From Candidatus Moraniibacteriota bacterium (GTDB lineage: Bacteria; Patescibacteriota; Minisyncoccia; Moranbacterales; GCA-2747515): a DNA stretch of 26,294 nucleotides. Location: contig JALVPE010000089.1 of NCBI GenBank assembly GCA_027031945.1, positions 1 through 26,294 of the forward strand, given 5' to 3'. Under the pieces are notes generated by a model that was not told where the DNA came from, did no database searches, and saw nothing but the letters and a program-made list of their open reading frames with translations. This document shows positions 1 to 8,072 of this stretch, piece after piece. Position numbers and translations under genes: made by a program. How positions within the stretch are numbered: position 1 is the stretch's first letter; every line of letters begins with the position of its first letter.

Positions 1-493
1 TGATATAATTTTCTTTTTTTATTTCATCTTCTTCTGAGTTCATTCTATACTCACCCATTGCTTTCAAAAGTTCTCTTTCACTTTTTTCTACATCTCTTTT
101 TGTAGGTTTACACTTTAATCGATGTGAATGTTTATTTCGTTCTATTCTTTTGCTATTACTAGTTTCCAACTCAACAAAATAAACAACTCCTCCTTGTGAT
201 TCAAAAATATTACAAAGTTTTTCTATGTATTCCCAATTTGATTTTTTATTAAATGCCCAAATATACGTAAATATTATTCCTTCTAAGTCACTTTTTGCCA
301 CTGTTTCAAATATTTTTTGTCGAAAATGATTAACTAATTTTCGACCAGTTTCGCTTTCATAACTAAAAAACGGCGCTACTAAATCAATGGTCATATGATT
401 ATGAAAAAGCTTTAAGCCTGTTATTTTTTCCAATTCCTGCCCCACAGTCATTTTACCAACAGCATGTGGTCCAAATATTATAACTAATTTCAC
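1..493 (-). CDS. P-loop kinase-like protein (partial, C-terminus off the left edge)
   Basis: An open frame of 164 codons runs from a GTG at 493 to the window edge without a stop, so the C-terminus is missing. Near the N-terminus is a Walker A motif, GPHAVGKMTVG, followed by a TGLKLFHNHMTIDL segment. This arrangement is known from small AAA/shikimate-kinase-like ATPases of unknown substrate. The rest is charged and basic. GTG is chosen because it places the P-loop strand (VKLVIIFG) at the very start, as is usual for these proteins; no Shine-Dalgarno site precedes it. It begins just after the remnant of another gene (506-650). Function is probably nucleotide-dependent phosphotransfer, but the substrate cannot be told from sequence. 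Confidence 0.7.
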   Translation of the reverse strand, partial: MKLVIIFGPHAVGKMTVGQELEKITGLKLFHNHMTIDLVAPFFSYESETGRKLVNHFRQKIFETVAKSDLEGIIFTYIWAFNKKSNWEYIEKLCNIFESQGGVVYFVELETSNSKRIERNKHSHRLKCKPTKRDVEKSERELLKAMGEYRMNSEEDEIKKENYI

Positions 494-505
494 AATTTTA
501 TATAA

Positions 506-650
506 TTATTTAACTACTAACTCACCCATTATTTCAACAACAAAATTCACAAAAATATCAGGTAGATCAAACCAGAGCATTAAGCTCTACAACCAATTCA
601 AGATTATTTGGTGTAATATTGTATGCAAAATGATGTAATATTGTTTTCAT
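506..650 (-). pseudogene. Remnant of a VOC (glyoxalase-fold) family gene, internally deleted
   Basis: Two pieces of one protein lie next to each other in different frames. The first starts at ATG 650 (MKTILHHFAYNI..., 27 codons to TGA at 567-569) and looks like the N-terminal strand of a VOC-family protein. The second, in another frame and ending with TAA at 506-508, reads LWFDLPDIFVNFVVEIMGE, which resembles the C-terminal strand of such proteins. A full member would be roughly 120-130 residues; about 75 residues between the pieces are missing. The reading is therefore an internal deletion plus loss of frame. The family assignment rests on recalled resemblance, not on a search. No promoter was identified with confidence. 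Confidence 0.5.
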
Positions 651-764
651 TATTATTTAGAATTTTTTTCAATCTTTTTTTAATTCTTTTTATCCTGCTT
701 TCTTTGCTATATTTTAATCAAAAAAATCGAATATTTCTCACTTCAATTTATTTTGTTCTTTAAG

Positions 765-962
765 TTATTTTAATTGACTTTGTTCATATTTATCAATATA
801 TTTTTTTTGATCCATATTCGCCCTGCGGATAATGCGTTTGAAGACTTCTTTTTGTTCACCTGAACTCGCACGCAAGAAAAAATCAGCAAAATCATCTTGA
901 TTTTTCCCACTTTTTTTTACTGTAAAAAGTAAATTTTCAAAAAATATAAATATTTTCCTCAT
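765..962 (-). CDS. Small protein coupled to zeta-toxin-like gene (possible antitoxin)
   Basis: 65 residues, not recognised as a named family. The N-terminus is hydrophobic and basic (MRKIFIFFENLLFTVKKSG), the remainder is charged and predicted helical (DDFADFFLRASSGEQKEVFKRIIRRA). Its ATG overlaps the TGA of the preceding zeta-toxin-like gene as ATGA, so the two are almost certainly translated together. A stable small partner encoded with a toxin-like kinase suggests an antitoxin or regulator, but known epsilon antitoxins lie upstream of zeta and share no visible similarity with this protein. That function is inference only. Confidence 0.6.
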   Translation of the reverse strand: MRKIFIFFENLLFTVKKSGKNQDDFADFFLRASSGEQKEVFKRIIRRANMDQKKYIDKYEQSQLK

Positions 963-1675
963 AAAATTATATTTCTTAATTCATCATCAGTATATATTTT
1001 TTTAATGTGTGAGTCAACATTATCTATGTTTATACGTTGTTTTTCCATATCACTCTGAGCATTTTTTATAATCAAGGTTAATGTAATATCTTTAAAAATT
1101 CTTTTTGCTTCATTGACATTTTTTCGTGATTTTTTATAAGCATCTACAAAAGCATCGAATGGAATATTCCTGCCTTCTTCCAATTCTCTACCTTTAACAG
1201 CTTTCCAAGCAACGCTTGGCTCTTGGTATATGTAATATATAAAAACTTTCCTATCACGTCCAAATGCCCTATGTACATTTTCTATAGAATTCTTAGATGC
1301 AAATGTTCCATCTACAATAGCATGTAAATGTTTTTGTTGTACATAATCAAATAATTTATCCACTCCATGTGAACACGCTTTTTGAAAAATATATGAATTT
1401 TTTCCATTATATCCAATATCTCGAAATAGTTCTCGAATTTGGTCTGCATCAATGTGAACAGGTTTTGTATTTTTTTCTTCGATAAGTCTCTTAGCTACTT
1501 CCGTTTTACCTGCTCCAGGCGTGCCTGCCATAAAAATAGTAATGGGTTCTTTTCTAGCAGTATAAATATCTGGATTTGCAAATGCATCAATAAGTAATTT
1601 TTTATTATTTTTGACAAAATTAACAGCCTCATCACACATTTTTTGCTCTTTTTCTGAAAAAACTTTGTTTGTCAT
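959..1675 (-). CDS. Zeta-toxin-like P-loop kinase
   Basis: 238 residues. Zeta/PezT toxins phosphorylate UDP-N-acetylglucosamine and so block peptidoglycan synthesis; related proteins act as ordinary small-molecule kinases. Visible features: Walker A GTPGAGKT at 51-58, an HIDADQIRE segment at 74-82 carrying the acidic residues expected of the catalytic base, a VDGTF strand near 121-125, and a basic helical region (KGRELEEGR) matching the lid. The C-terminal 40 residues are charged. It lies 26 nt after the HAD gene and overlaps the following 65-residue ORF by ATGA. The expected upstream epsilon antitoxin is absent. The family call is fairly safe; whether it is a toxin is uncertain. Confidence 0.8.
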   Translation of the reverse strand: MTNKVFSEKEQKMCDEAVNFVKNNKKLLIDAFANPDIYTARKEPITIFMAGTPGAGKTEVAKRLIEEKNTKPVHIDADQIRELFRDIGYNGKNSYIFQKACSHGVDKLFDYVQQKHLHAIVDGTFASKNSIENVHRAFGRDRKVFIYYIYQEPSVAWKAVKGRELEEGRNIPFDAFVDAYKKSRKNVNEAKRIFKDITLTLIIKNAQSDMEKQRINIDNVDSHIKKIYTDDELRNIIL

Positions 1676-1701
1676 AATATAATCACAAAATTTATTGATC
1701 T

Positions 1702-2343
1702 TTAAATATTTTTAATTATTTCTTCAACTTCACTTAAATTATCAATGATAAAATCCGCTTCTTCTAAATCGCTAGATGAATGAGTATAAGTAACCCCAAT
1801 AGATTTAATGCCCGCACTTTTAGCAGAGGATATTCCTGTCGGTGAATCCTCAATAGCCACACAATATTTTTTTTCTAATCCCACTTTTTCTATTGATTTC
1901 AAATAAATTTCTGGATTTGGCTTCATATGTAAAACATCGTCACCACTAGTAATATATGAAAAATATTTTCTAATGCCAACCTGCTTCAAAACCATTTCAA
2001 TATTTTTTTTGTCAGAGACAGACGCAATTGCCAAGGTATATTTCAAATTAAATAATTTTTTACAACATTCTCTTACATACGGTTGTGCAATTACATATTT
2101 TTTGGGGTCTTTATATAATTCAACTTTACGTTCTTTATATATTTGATCAATATCTTCAACTGTTAATTCAGCTGGAAACATTTCCGCTAAAAATTTTTTT
2201 GTTCTTTTGCCAACGCTCTTAATATACTCCTTGTCATTTAATTGTAAACCTCTTTTTTGCAAGAGAATCTTAAACAGTTCAAACCGAGTTCTATCTGTAT
2301 CGGCAATAACCCCATCCATATCAAAAATTATTGCTTTTATCAT
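1702..2343 (-). CDS. HAD-superfamily phosphatase (beta-phosphoglucomutase-like)
   Basis: 213 residues, a normal size for subfamily I HAD hydrolases. Motif I is FDMDGVIADT with nucleophile D8 and acid/base D10; a helical cap follows; motif II is the IASVS strand (about 106-110); motif III lysine is in HMKPNPE (K141); motif IV is AIEDSPTG (E165, D166). This is the pattern of beta-phosphoglucomutase or phosphoglycolate phosphatase-type enzymes acting on small phosphorylated metabolites in the cytoplasm; the substrate cannot be told. The ATG overlaps the TGA of proS as ATGA, so it is translationally coupled to prolyl-tRNA synthetase. It is followed 26 nt later by the zeta-toxin-like gene. Confidence 0.85.
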   Translation of the reverse strand: MIKAIIFDMDGVIADTDRTRFELFKILLQKRGLQLNDKEYIKSVGKRTKKFLAEMFPAELTVEDIDQIYKERKVELYKDPKKYVIAQPYVRECCKKLFNLKYTLAIASVSDKKNIEMVLKQVGIRKYFSYITSGDDVLHMKPNPEIYLKSIEKVGLEKKYCVAIEDSPTGISSAKSAGIKSIGVTYTHSSSDLEEADFIIDNLSEVEEIIKNI

Positions 2344-3575
2344 ATTTTTTGTTCAATTAATTTTTCAACGCTTATAATTTCACCATCGCTCTCTGTGCGT
2401 TTTTTATACTCCACTCCCCCGCTTTCAAGCGATCGACTTGACACTACTACGCGATTTGGAATTCCTATTAAATCACTGTCAGCAAATTTTTCTCCTGGTC
2501 GTAAATCTCTATCATCCCACAAAACTTCTATGCCAGCATCTTGCAACTTACTATAAATCTCCCCCGCTTTTTCCTCCTCTCCAATATTTATAAGATGGAC
2601 TTTAAACGGTGCGACATTCTCTGGCCACACTAAACCATTTTCATCTGCAAAAAGTTCTGTAATAATTCCCATTGCACGTGCCGGTCCTATTCCATATGAG
2701 CCCATAATAACTTTTTGTTCTTTTTCATTTTCATCTCTATAGGTCAAATCAAAAGCATCTGAAAACTTAGTTCCAAGTGAAAAAATATTTCCAACTTCTG
2801 CAGCTTTCGCTTTTACTAAGCTTTCTTTATCTAACCCTAAATCAGCAAGAACTTCATCATTATAAACTTCCTCATTTACTGCAATTCCTTTTTCCTTATC
2901 AATATAAATTGTATCTTCCCCAGCGTCACAAACAGTTTGAAATTCATGAGAATATTTAGAAAAAGTTCCGCCACCTGCAAATGTCAAATATGTTTGTTCT
3001 CCTATACCTAATCTGTCAAATATATTTACATACGCTTGTTTTGCTTTTTCATAAAATTCATCATGATCTTCTTGAGTTTTATTAAAAGAATAAAGATCTT
3101 TCATAATAAATTCTCGTCCACGCATAATCCCACTCTTTGCACGAGATTCATTACGAAACTTTGTTTGAAATTGATATGCACTAAATGGCAAATCTTTATG
3201 TGATGCAACAAAATTTTTCATCATTGCAGTAATTACCTCTTCATGAGTAAATCCAAGACCTAATTCTGTACCATTACCAAGTCTTGTCTTAAACCAGTTA
3301 TCTACCACCTCATCACTCCAACGATTTGTTTTACTCCAAATCTCTTTACTTTGAAGTGCTGTCATCTTTAATTCTTGACCACCTATTACATTCATCTCTT
3401 GTCGTATAACATCCATTATCTTATTCATTACACGCCAACCTAGCGGCAAAAAGGAATACACACCTGCCATTTCCTTATGCACAAATCCGGCACGTATTAA
3501 AAGCTGAGCATTTTTTGATACTTCATCCTTTGGTGCAAATTTTTGAGTTTTCGTAAAAAGTTGTGATTGTTTCAT
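2340..3575 (-). CDS. proS: Prolyl-tRNA synthetase, short form
   Basis: Charges tRNA-Pro with proline. Class II motifs are clear: motif 2 with FRNE at 140-143 and RGREF at 152-156, motif 3 GSYGIGPARAMG at 292-303, and a C-terminal anticodon-binding domain from about 323 (LWDDRDLRPGEKFADSDLIG). At 411 residues it is about 160 shorter than the common bacterial ProRS because the editing (INS) domain that normally sits between motifs 2 and 3 is reduced to roughly 60 residues (about 215-275). Short ProRS without INS is known from alphaproteobacteria and seen in CPR genomes. First gene of the proS-HAD-zeta-65aa unit and divergent from dnaB. The start has no Shine-Dalgarno site. Confidence 0.95.
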   Translation of the reverse strand: MKQSQLFTKTQKFAPKDEVSKNAQLLIRAGFVHKEMAGVYSFLPLGWRVMNKIMDVIRQEMNVIGGQELKMTALQSKEIWSKTNRWSDEVVDNWFKTRLGNGTELGLGFTHEEVITAMMKNFVASHKDLPFSAYQFQTKFRNESRAKSGIMRGREFIMKDLYSFNKTQEDHDEFYEKAKQAYVNIFDRLGIGEQTYLTFAGGGTFSKYSHEFQTVCDAGEDTIYIDKEKGIAVNEEVYNDEVLADLGLDKESLVKAKAAEVGNIFSLGTKFSDAFDLTYRDENEKEQKVIMGSYGIGPARAMGIITELFADENGLVWPENVAPFKVHLINIGEEEKAGEIYSKLQDAGIEVLWDDRDLRPGEKFADSDLIGIPNRVVVSSRSLESGGVEYKKRTESDGEIISVEKLIEQKI

Positions 3576-3898
3576 AATAATTTAGTTAAAAGTTTATAAA
3601 GTTCATAAAGTCAAAAGCTAAAAAGACACCCTAACGGGAATTACCGACAAAAATTGTATAATTTCTTTTTTCATACGTAGATACTTAGATATACCTACAT
3701 AGTACTTCAAAAATCATCTTCTGCCAATGTCTTTAAAGACACACAAAAAATAACCATCTTATCATACCTACAACACTAGCGTTATCTCTAAATAAACATT
3801 TTTATAATGAAGTCCTATTTTGTTCAAGGCGTTTTTCTTTTTACACAGTTTATAAACTAATTACACACTTTTTTGTTGTATACAAAATAATTTGTGGA
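3576..3898. other. Divergent intergenic region between proS and dnaB
   Basis: About 320 bases with no credible ORF. It must hold the proS promoter on the minus strand, but no -35/-10 pair there was good enough to call; a possible minus-strand -10 (TATGAT near 3760-3765) lacks a matching -35. A short CCCGTTAGGG hairpin near 3630-3640 on the minus strand is too small for a terminator. No tRNA, repeat or T-box consensus was found. Confidence 0.4.
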
Positions 3899-3907
3899 TG
3901 TTATACT
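3899..3907 (+). promoter_or_regulatory. Extended -10 promoter for dnaB
   Basis: TGTTATACT matches the extended -10 consensus TGnTATAAT with one change. No convincing -35 lies upstream, which is typical of extended -10 promoters. It predicts a start near 3914 and a leader of about 80 nt. Confidence 0.4.
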
Positions 3908-3994
3908 TATATTACTTAAATTTATATATCTAGTAGAGACGCCATTAACCTATCTACCGAAGAGGTGGATTGCGTTTCTGCTATCAAAATTACT

Positions 3995-5353
3995 ATGTCA
4001 GATAATGAACAACAACTACGTACCCCACCACATTCTCTTGAAGCAGAACACACAGTTTTGGGCGCTCTTATGCTTGATAAAGATGCTATCATCAAAGTAG
4101 CAGACATGATTCATGTAGGTGATTTTTACAAGGAATCCCACAATTTAATATATGAAGCAATGCTTGCTCTTTATGAAAAGAGTGATCCTTTGGACGTACT
4201 TAGTATTTCCAATGAATTAGAAGAGCAGAACAAAATAGATGAAATAGGTGGTGCTAGTTATTTAGCATCTTTAGTTAGTGGAGTTGCAAGTGCTTCAAAT
4301 ATTACATACTACGCAAAAATCATTCAAAAAAAAGCAATTTTGAGACGACTAATTAGTGCAGCCGCAAAAATAAATGAAATGGGCTACAATGAATCTGAAG
4401 ATGTAGAAAAAACTCTTGATGATGCAGAGCAGTTGCTATTTGGTTTAACTGAAAAATCTCTAAAACAAGAATTTACACCCATCAAAACAATCTTGGGTGA
4501 TGCTTTTGATAGATTGGATGATTTACACAAAAATAAGGGTGAAATGCGTGGAGTTCCTACAGGATTTACTGATTTAGATGATTTATTATCAGGATTTCAA
4601 AAATCAGACCTCATCATACTTGCAGCACGTCCTTCTGTTGGTAAAACTTCCCTAGCACTTGATATTGCAAGACAAGTAGGCACACAATCAAACATCCCTG
4701 TTGGCATTTTTTCTTTAGAAATGTCAGCAGACCAATTAGTAGATCGTATGATAGCTGCTGAAGGTAACGTTGACTTATGGCGACTAAGAACGGGAAACCT
4801 TAAAGATTCTGATTTTGTAAAGATAAATGAAACAATGGGTACATTATCTGAAGCACCAATATTCATAGATGATACTTCGAGTGCAAATATCATGGAAATG
4901 CGTACTATGGCACGCCGACTACAAGCCGAACATGACTTAGGGCTCATAATAATTGATTATTTACAACTAATGGAAGGTCGAAGTAATGAAAGCCGTGTAC
5001 AAGAAATTTCCGAAATTTCCCGTGGACTAAAAATGCTTGCTAAAGAACTAAATATACCAATAGTTGCCCTTTCGCAACTCTCCCGTGCAGTTGAATCACG
5101 TCCTGATCAACGACCAAAACTTTCCGATCTGCGTGAATCCGGTTCAATCGAGCAGGATGCAGATGTTGTAATGTTTATTTACCGTGAGGATCGAGTTAAT
5201 CCTGATACAGAAAATAAAGGTATAGCTGAAATTATAGTAGCAAAGCACAGAAATGGTCCTGTAGGAATCAAACAATTATATTTTCATGAAGAAGCGGCCT
5301 CTTACAAAAATTTGGAAACTCATCATACTGAATCTCAAATGACTGAAGAATAA
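3995..5353 (+). CDS. dnaB: Replicative DNA helicase DnaB
   Basis: 452 residues, normal length. Hexameric 5'-3' helicase that unwinds DNA at the fork and recruits primase. The N-terminal DnaB domain starts with RTPPHSLEAEHTVLGA; the RecA-like motor has Walker A ARPSVGKT at 211-218, the Walker B region LIIIDYLQLM, and the SRGLKMLAKELNIPIVALSQLSR and ESGSIEQDADVV segments with the arginine finger region. A GTG at 3965 would add ten residues (up to ITM), but family members begin just before the RTPPHS segment, so ATG 3995 is chosen; it lacks a Shine-Dalgarno site. recR follows 30 nt later, probably on the same transcript. Confidence 0.96.
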   Translation: MSDNEQQLRTPPHSLEAEHTVLGALMLDKDAIIKVADMIHVGDFYKESHNLIYEAMLALYEKSDPLDVLSISNELEEQNKIDEIGGASYLASLVSGVASASNITYYAKIIQKKAILRRLISAAAKINEMGYNESEDVEKTLDDAEQLLFGLTEKSLKQEFTPIKTILGDAFDRLDDLHKNKGEMRGVPTGFTDLDDLLSGFQKSDLIILAARPSVGKTSLALDIARQVGTQSNIPVGIFSLEMSADQLVDRMIAAEGNVDLWRLRTGNLKDSDFVKINETMGTLSEAPIFIDDTSSANIMEMRTMARRLQAEHDLGLIIIDYLQLMEGRSNESRVQEISEISRGLKMLAKELNIPIVALSQLSRAVESRPDQRPKLSDLRESGSIEQDADVVMFIYREDRVNPDTENKGIAEIIVAKHRNGPVGIKQLYFHEEAASYKNLETHHTESQMTEE

Positions 5354-5383
5354 TCATTATTTAGACATTGAAATATAGATATT

Positions 5384-5965
5384 ATGTATCCTAAATCATT
5401 TCAAAAACTCATAGAACAATTTAACTCTCTTCCGGGCATTGGCCCAAAAATGGCAGAACGTTTAGTTTTATCTTTATTCAAAAAAGATCAAAATAAATTA
5501 GACGAATTTGCACAAGCACTTATCAATCTACATGATATAAAGTTATGTGAAAAATGTTATAATATTACTCAAGATAATCTATGTACAATTTGCACAAATA
5601 CCGCTCGCAATAAATCTAAACTCTGTATAGTTGAAGAACCATTAGACATAATTCCCCTGGAACGCTCATGTGCTTTTGACGGTCTATATCATGTACTCGG
5701 AGGTACCATAAAAAAACGAGATTCCGACAAACTCACAACCGACAAACTTCTACGACGCATAGAAACAGAACAAATAACAGAAGTGATAATAGCAACAAAT
5801 TTTACAACAGAAGGAGATATGACTGCGATGTATTTAAAACAAAAACTAACTCCATTCAAAATAAAAATTTCCCGCTTAGTCCGAGGATTGGCAACAGGTT
5901 CAGACATAGAGTATGCTGACGATATGACAATTCGTAGTGCATTGATAAATAGAAAAAGCTTTTAA
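5384..5965 (+). CDS. recR: Recombination mediator RecR
   Basis: 193 residues, normal size. RecR works with RecO (and RecF) to load RecA onto single-stranded gaps. Domains in order: helix-hairpin-helix (SLPGIGPKMAERLVL), C4 zinc finger with C55, C58, C67 and C70, Toprim domain beginning CIVEEPLDII, and the C-terminal GLATGSDIEYADDMT segment that holds the Walker-B-like region and ring contact. It is the second gene of the dnaB unit, starting 30 nt after dnaB. No Shine-Dalgarno site is seen (gatattATG). Confidence 0.95.
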   Translation: MYPKSFQKLIEQFNSLPGIGPKMAERLVLSLFKKDQNKLDEFAQALINLHDIKLCEKCYNITQDNLCTICTNTARNKSKLCIVEEPLDIIPLERSCAFDGLYHVLGGTIKKRDSDKLTTDKLLRRIETEQITEVIIATNFTTEGDMTAMYLKQKLTPFKIKISRLVRGLATGSDIEYADDMTIRSALINRKSF

Positions 5966-6010
5966 GATTTCAAATATCATTATCAAAACTTAACTGAAAA
6001 ATTTCTAATT

Positions 6011-6042
6011 AAATTTTAAAAATTCTACTAAATTTAAAATTT
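6011..6042. terminator. AT-only inverted repeat between convergent recR and rmlD
   Basis: AAATTTTAAA (6011-6020) and TTTAAAATTT (6033-6042) form 10-bp arms around a 12-nt loop between the convergent ends of recR and the reductase gene. The stem has no GC pair, so it is only a weak candidate for a shared terminator. Confidence 0.25.
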
Positions 6043-6054
6043 TACAAAGCTTTC

Positions 6055-7011
6055 TTATGAATTCATAATATTTAAATATTCTGTAAGTGCTTTTGTATAG
6101 TGTCTGAGAGAATTGATTTTGGTAATTTTTAATACTGATGACTTTGGACGGCTGGCAGGGCGTGAAAATGTCTCTGGTGGTACTGGTTCAATTTTTGTAT
6201 CTAATCCTGCTATTTTGTATAATTCTACTACACCATCATACCACGTCGCTGCGCCTTCATTTGCTATATGATAAATTCCACTATCCATATTTTTTTCTAC
6301 AATCTCTTTACTTTTTTTAGCTAAGTCTGGTGCATATGTAAATTTACTCGTTTCACCATCAATCGCTTGTACACTGTCATTTTTTTTGCCCAATTCTAGC
6401 ATTATATCAAAAAAACTCTTTTTTCCTGCAATGCTCTGAGCCGGCAAACCAAATAATTTCGATAACCTGATAATATAATAATCATTTGCATATTTTTCTA
6501 CATTCTCCTCACCTAACAATTTTGAACGACCATATCGAGATATTGGATGACATTCATCGTTTTCATGATAAGCAAAAAAGGGCAACTTCTCTTCTGGACC
6601 CATATACATACAATCTTCACATCCTTGACCACAACACCTTGGATTTTTTACTCCACCTTTATAAACAGGACGCTTTCCATCAAATACATAATCTGTAGAA
6701 TAATGTACTAATGTTGCCCCTAGGTCCTTTGATAATTTTGCTAAATGTTTTGGAAAAATACCATTAAGTTCTTTTGCTTTTTTGTATTCATCATCATCTT
6801 CCTCACACGCATCAACCGCATTGTAAGCTACAGCATTAAAAATTACATCCGGCATCACATCTACTACCTTTTGTGATAATTGCTCATAATCTGTAACATC
6901 AATATCATTTCTATCCAATGCAATCACATCATAATTATCGTCACTTTCATAAACACGGACCAACTCCTGTCCCAACATCCCTTTTGAACCTAAAATTAAA
7001 ACCTTTTGCAT
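6055..7011 (-). CDS. RmlD-like dTDP-4-dehydrorhamnose reductase / sugar-nucleotide reductase with Cys-rich insertion
   Basis: 318 residues, short-chain dehydrogenase fold of the RmlD family, which reduces dTDP-4-keto-rhamnose in making dTDP-rhamnose for surface polymers. The NAD(P) site is ILGSKGMLGQEL (6-17), the STDYVFDG strand lies at 105-112, and the catalytic YGRSK is at 160-164. Between FDGK and YGRSK, where ordinary RmlD has about 15 residues, there are about 45, including NPRCCGQGCEDCMYMGPEE with C126, C127, C131, C134 and later C154. This cluster looks like a metal or iron-sulfur site and is not part of canonical RmlD. No other rml genes are near. Last gene of the cca-GNAT-rhodanese-rmlD run, 23 nt after the rhodanese. 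Confidence 0.8.
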   Translation of the reverse strand: MQKVLILGSKGMLGQELVRVYESDDNYDVIALDRNDIDVTDYEQLSQKVVDVMPDVIFNAVAYNAVDACEEDDDEYKKAKELNGIFPKHLAKLSKDLGATLVHYSTDYVFDGKRPVYKGGVKNPRCCGQGCEDCMYMGPEEKLPFFAYHENDECHPISRYGRSKLLGEENVEKYANDYYIIRLSKLFGLPAQSIAGKKSFFDIMLELGKKNDSVQAIDGETSKFTYAPDLAKKSKEIVEKNMDSGIYHIANEGAATWYDGVVELYKIAGLDTKIEPVPPETFSRPASRPKSSVLKITKINSLRHYTKALTEYLNIMNS

Positions 7012-7034
7012 AATATTATAATGAAATTATAAAT

Positions 7035-7553
7035 TTACTTTTTAATTTGAAAACCAACTTTTTGCCAAGCATTTATCCCTCCATCTAATTCATAAACTTC
7101 TGCAAAATTAAAAGTTTCCGCCAATATTTCCGCCTCTCCACTTCGATGACCGGAACGACAATAATAAAGATATTTTCTATTTTTATCCAACTTAGAAACT
7201 TGCTCTTTAAAATCTGGCGCATAATAGTCAATATTAATTGCACCCTCAATATGTCCAGATTGATATTCTTCTGGTGTTCTAATATCTACTAATATATACT
7301 CTCCAGTATCTGCTTTGCTCTTAAATTCCTCTGGGGAAATCAATCTTACACCTAAATTATCTTTTATGCTTTCTTTTTCCCGTTCTAATTTCTGTCCCAG
7401 TTCATTTTTTGTATAAATTTTGTGAATTTTATTACCATGCACATCATATCCATCCTTACCGCTCAAATAATCAAATTTATATACCCCCAATATAACCAAT
7501 ATTAACAATATTACCACTAATCCAAAAATCCAAATAATTTTTTGCTTTTGCAT
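7035..7553 (-). CDS. Membrane-anchored rhodanese-domain protein
   Basis: 172 residues. An N-terminal membrane segment (about 6-25, IIWIFGLVVILLILVILGVY) is followed by a basic linker and a single rhodanese domain (about 72-172). The domain has ILVDIRTPEEYQSGHIEGA, the active-site loop CRSGHRS with catalytic C132, and the closing LDGGINAWQ. Topology suggests the domain is outside the cytoplasmic membrane. Rhodaneses of this kind move sulfane sulfur or act in thiol redox chemistry; the partner is unknown. The gene follows the GNAT gene after 9 nt, so they share a transcript. Confidence 0.88.
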   Translation of the reverse strand: MQKQKIIWIFGLVVILLILVILGVYKFDYLSGKDGYDVHGNKIHKIYTKNELGQKLEREKESIKDNLGVRLISPEEFKSKADTGEYILVDIRTPEEYQSGHIEGAINIDYYAPDFKEQVSKLDKNRKYLYYCRSGHRSGEAEILAETFNFAEVYELDGGINAWQKVGFQIKK

Positions 7554-7562
7554 ATTTTTACA

Positions 7563-8057
7563 TTAATTATTATTGATAACTTTAACACCATATTTTCTTG
7601 CTAATCGTTTAGTTGGTTTTTGTAATTTCTTCTCTCCATCACCAGTTTGTCCATATTTAGAAATTTGCAATGTTAAATCATTTTGTTGAGCATATTCAAA
7701 CATCTTTTCTAATAATTTAGAGCCATATCCCTTCTCTTGATATTTTGGATCAACAGACACACCTTTTACCCAAACAACCTTTTCCTGAGTTGGAGAATAT
7801 TCCATATCAATAATACCAACAATCAAACCATTTTCTTTAATTACCGGAAAAACCATTTTATCTTGATTAAGCGGATTAATTAATTCGTCCAAATCAAAAT
7901 AATAAAACACTCCTCCATGATCTGAATCCACAAACCTACTGTCAGGGATATTGCCACCTTGATAAATAAGTTCTTTCAATTCATCACGTTCCAAAATTTC
8001 CAATGAAATTTTTTCTTTTCTTTCTCTACAACTGTTAAATTGTTCATTCTCAAACAT
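7563..8057 (-). CDS. GNAT-family acetyltransferase
   Basis: 164 residues. The acetyl-CoA binding motif A is visible as VKGVSVDPKYQEKGYGSKLLEKM, with the Q107-x-x-G-x-G112 pyrophosphate loop, preceded by two strands (FPVIKENGLIVGIIDMEY and QEKVVWVKGV) as in the GNAT core. The N-terminal third is acidic and may hold the substrate site. The acceptor (amine, antibiotic or protein) cannot be told. It sits 15 nt after the CCA-transferase gene and 9 nt before the rhodanese, in a tight run. No Shine-Dalgarno site. Confidence 0.75.
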   Translation of the reverse strand: MFENEQFNSCRERKEKISLEILERDELKELIYQGGNIPDSRFVDSDHGGVFYYFDLDELINPLNQDKMVFPVIKENGLIVGIIDMEYSPTQEKVVWVKGVSVDPKYQEKGYGSKLLEKMFEYAQQNDLTLQISKYGQTGDGEKKLQKPTKRLARKYGVKVINNN

Positions 8058-8072
8058 ATAAATATTTTGTAT

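Noticed and set aside
2257..2556. Plus-strand ORF of 99 codons across the HAD/proS junction
   Set aside because: Antisense to two well-supported genes with intact motifs; no family resemblance.
3620..3660. T-box-like motif (TTAGGGTGTC) upstream of proS
   Set aside because: It lacks the AGGGTGGNACCGCG antiterminator core, a terminator and a specifier stem.
3965..3994. GTG start adding ten residues to dnaB
   Set aside because: DnaB family N-termini begin near MSDNEQQLRTPP; the extra residues are not protein-like and the GTG has no spaced SD.
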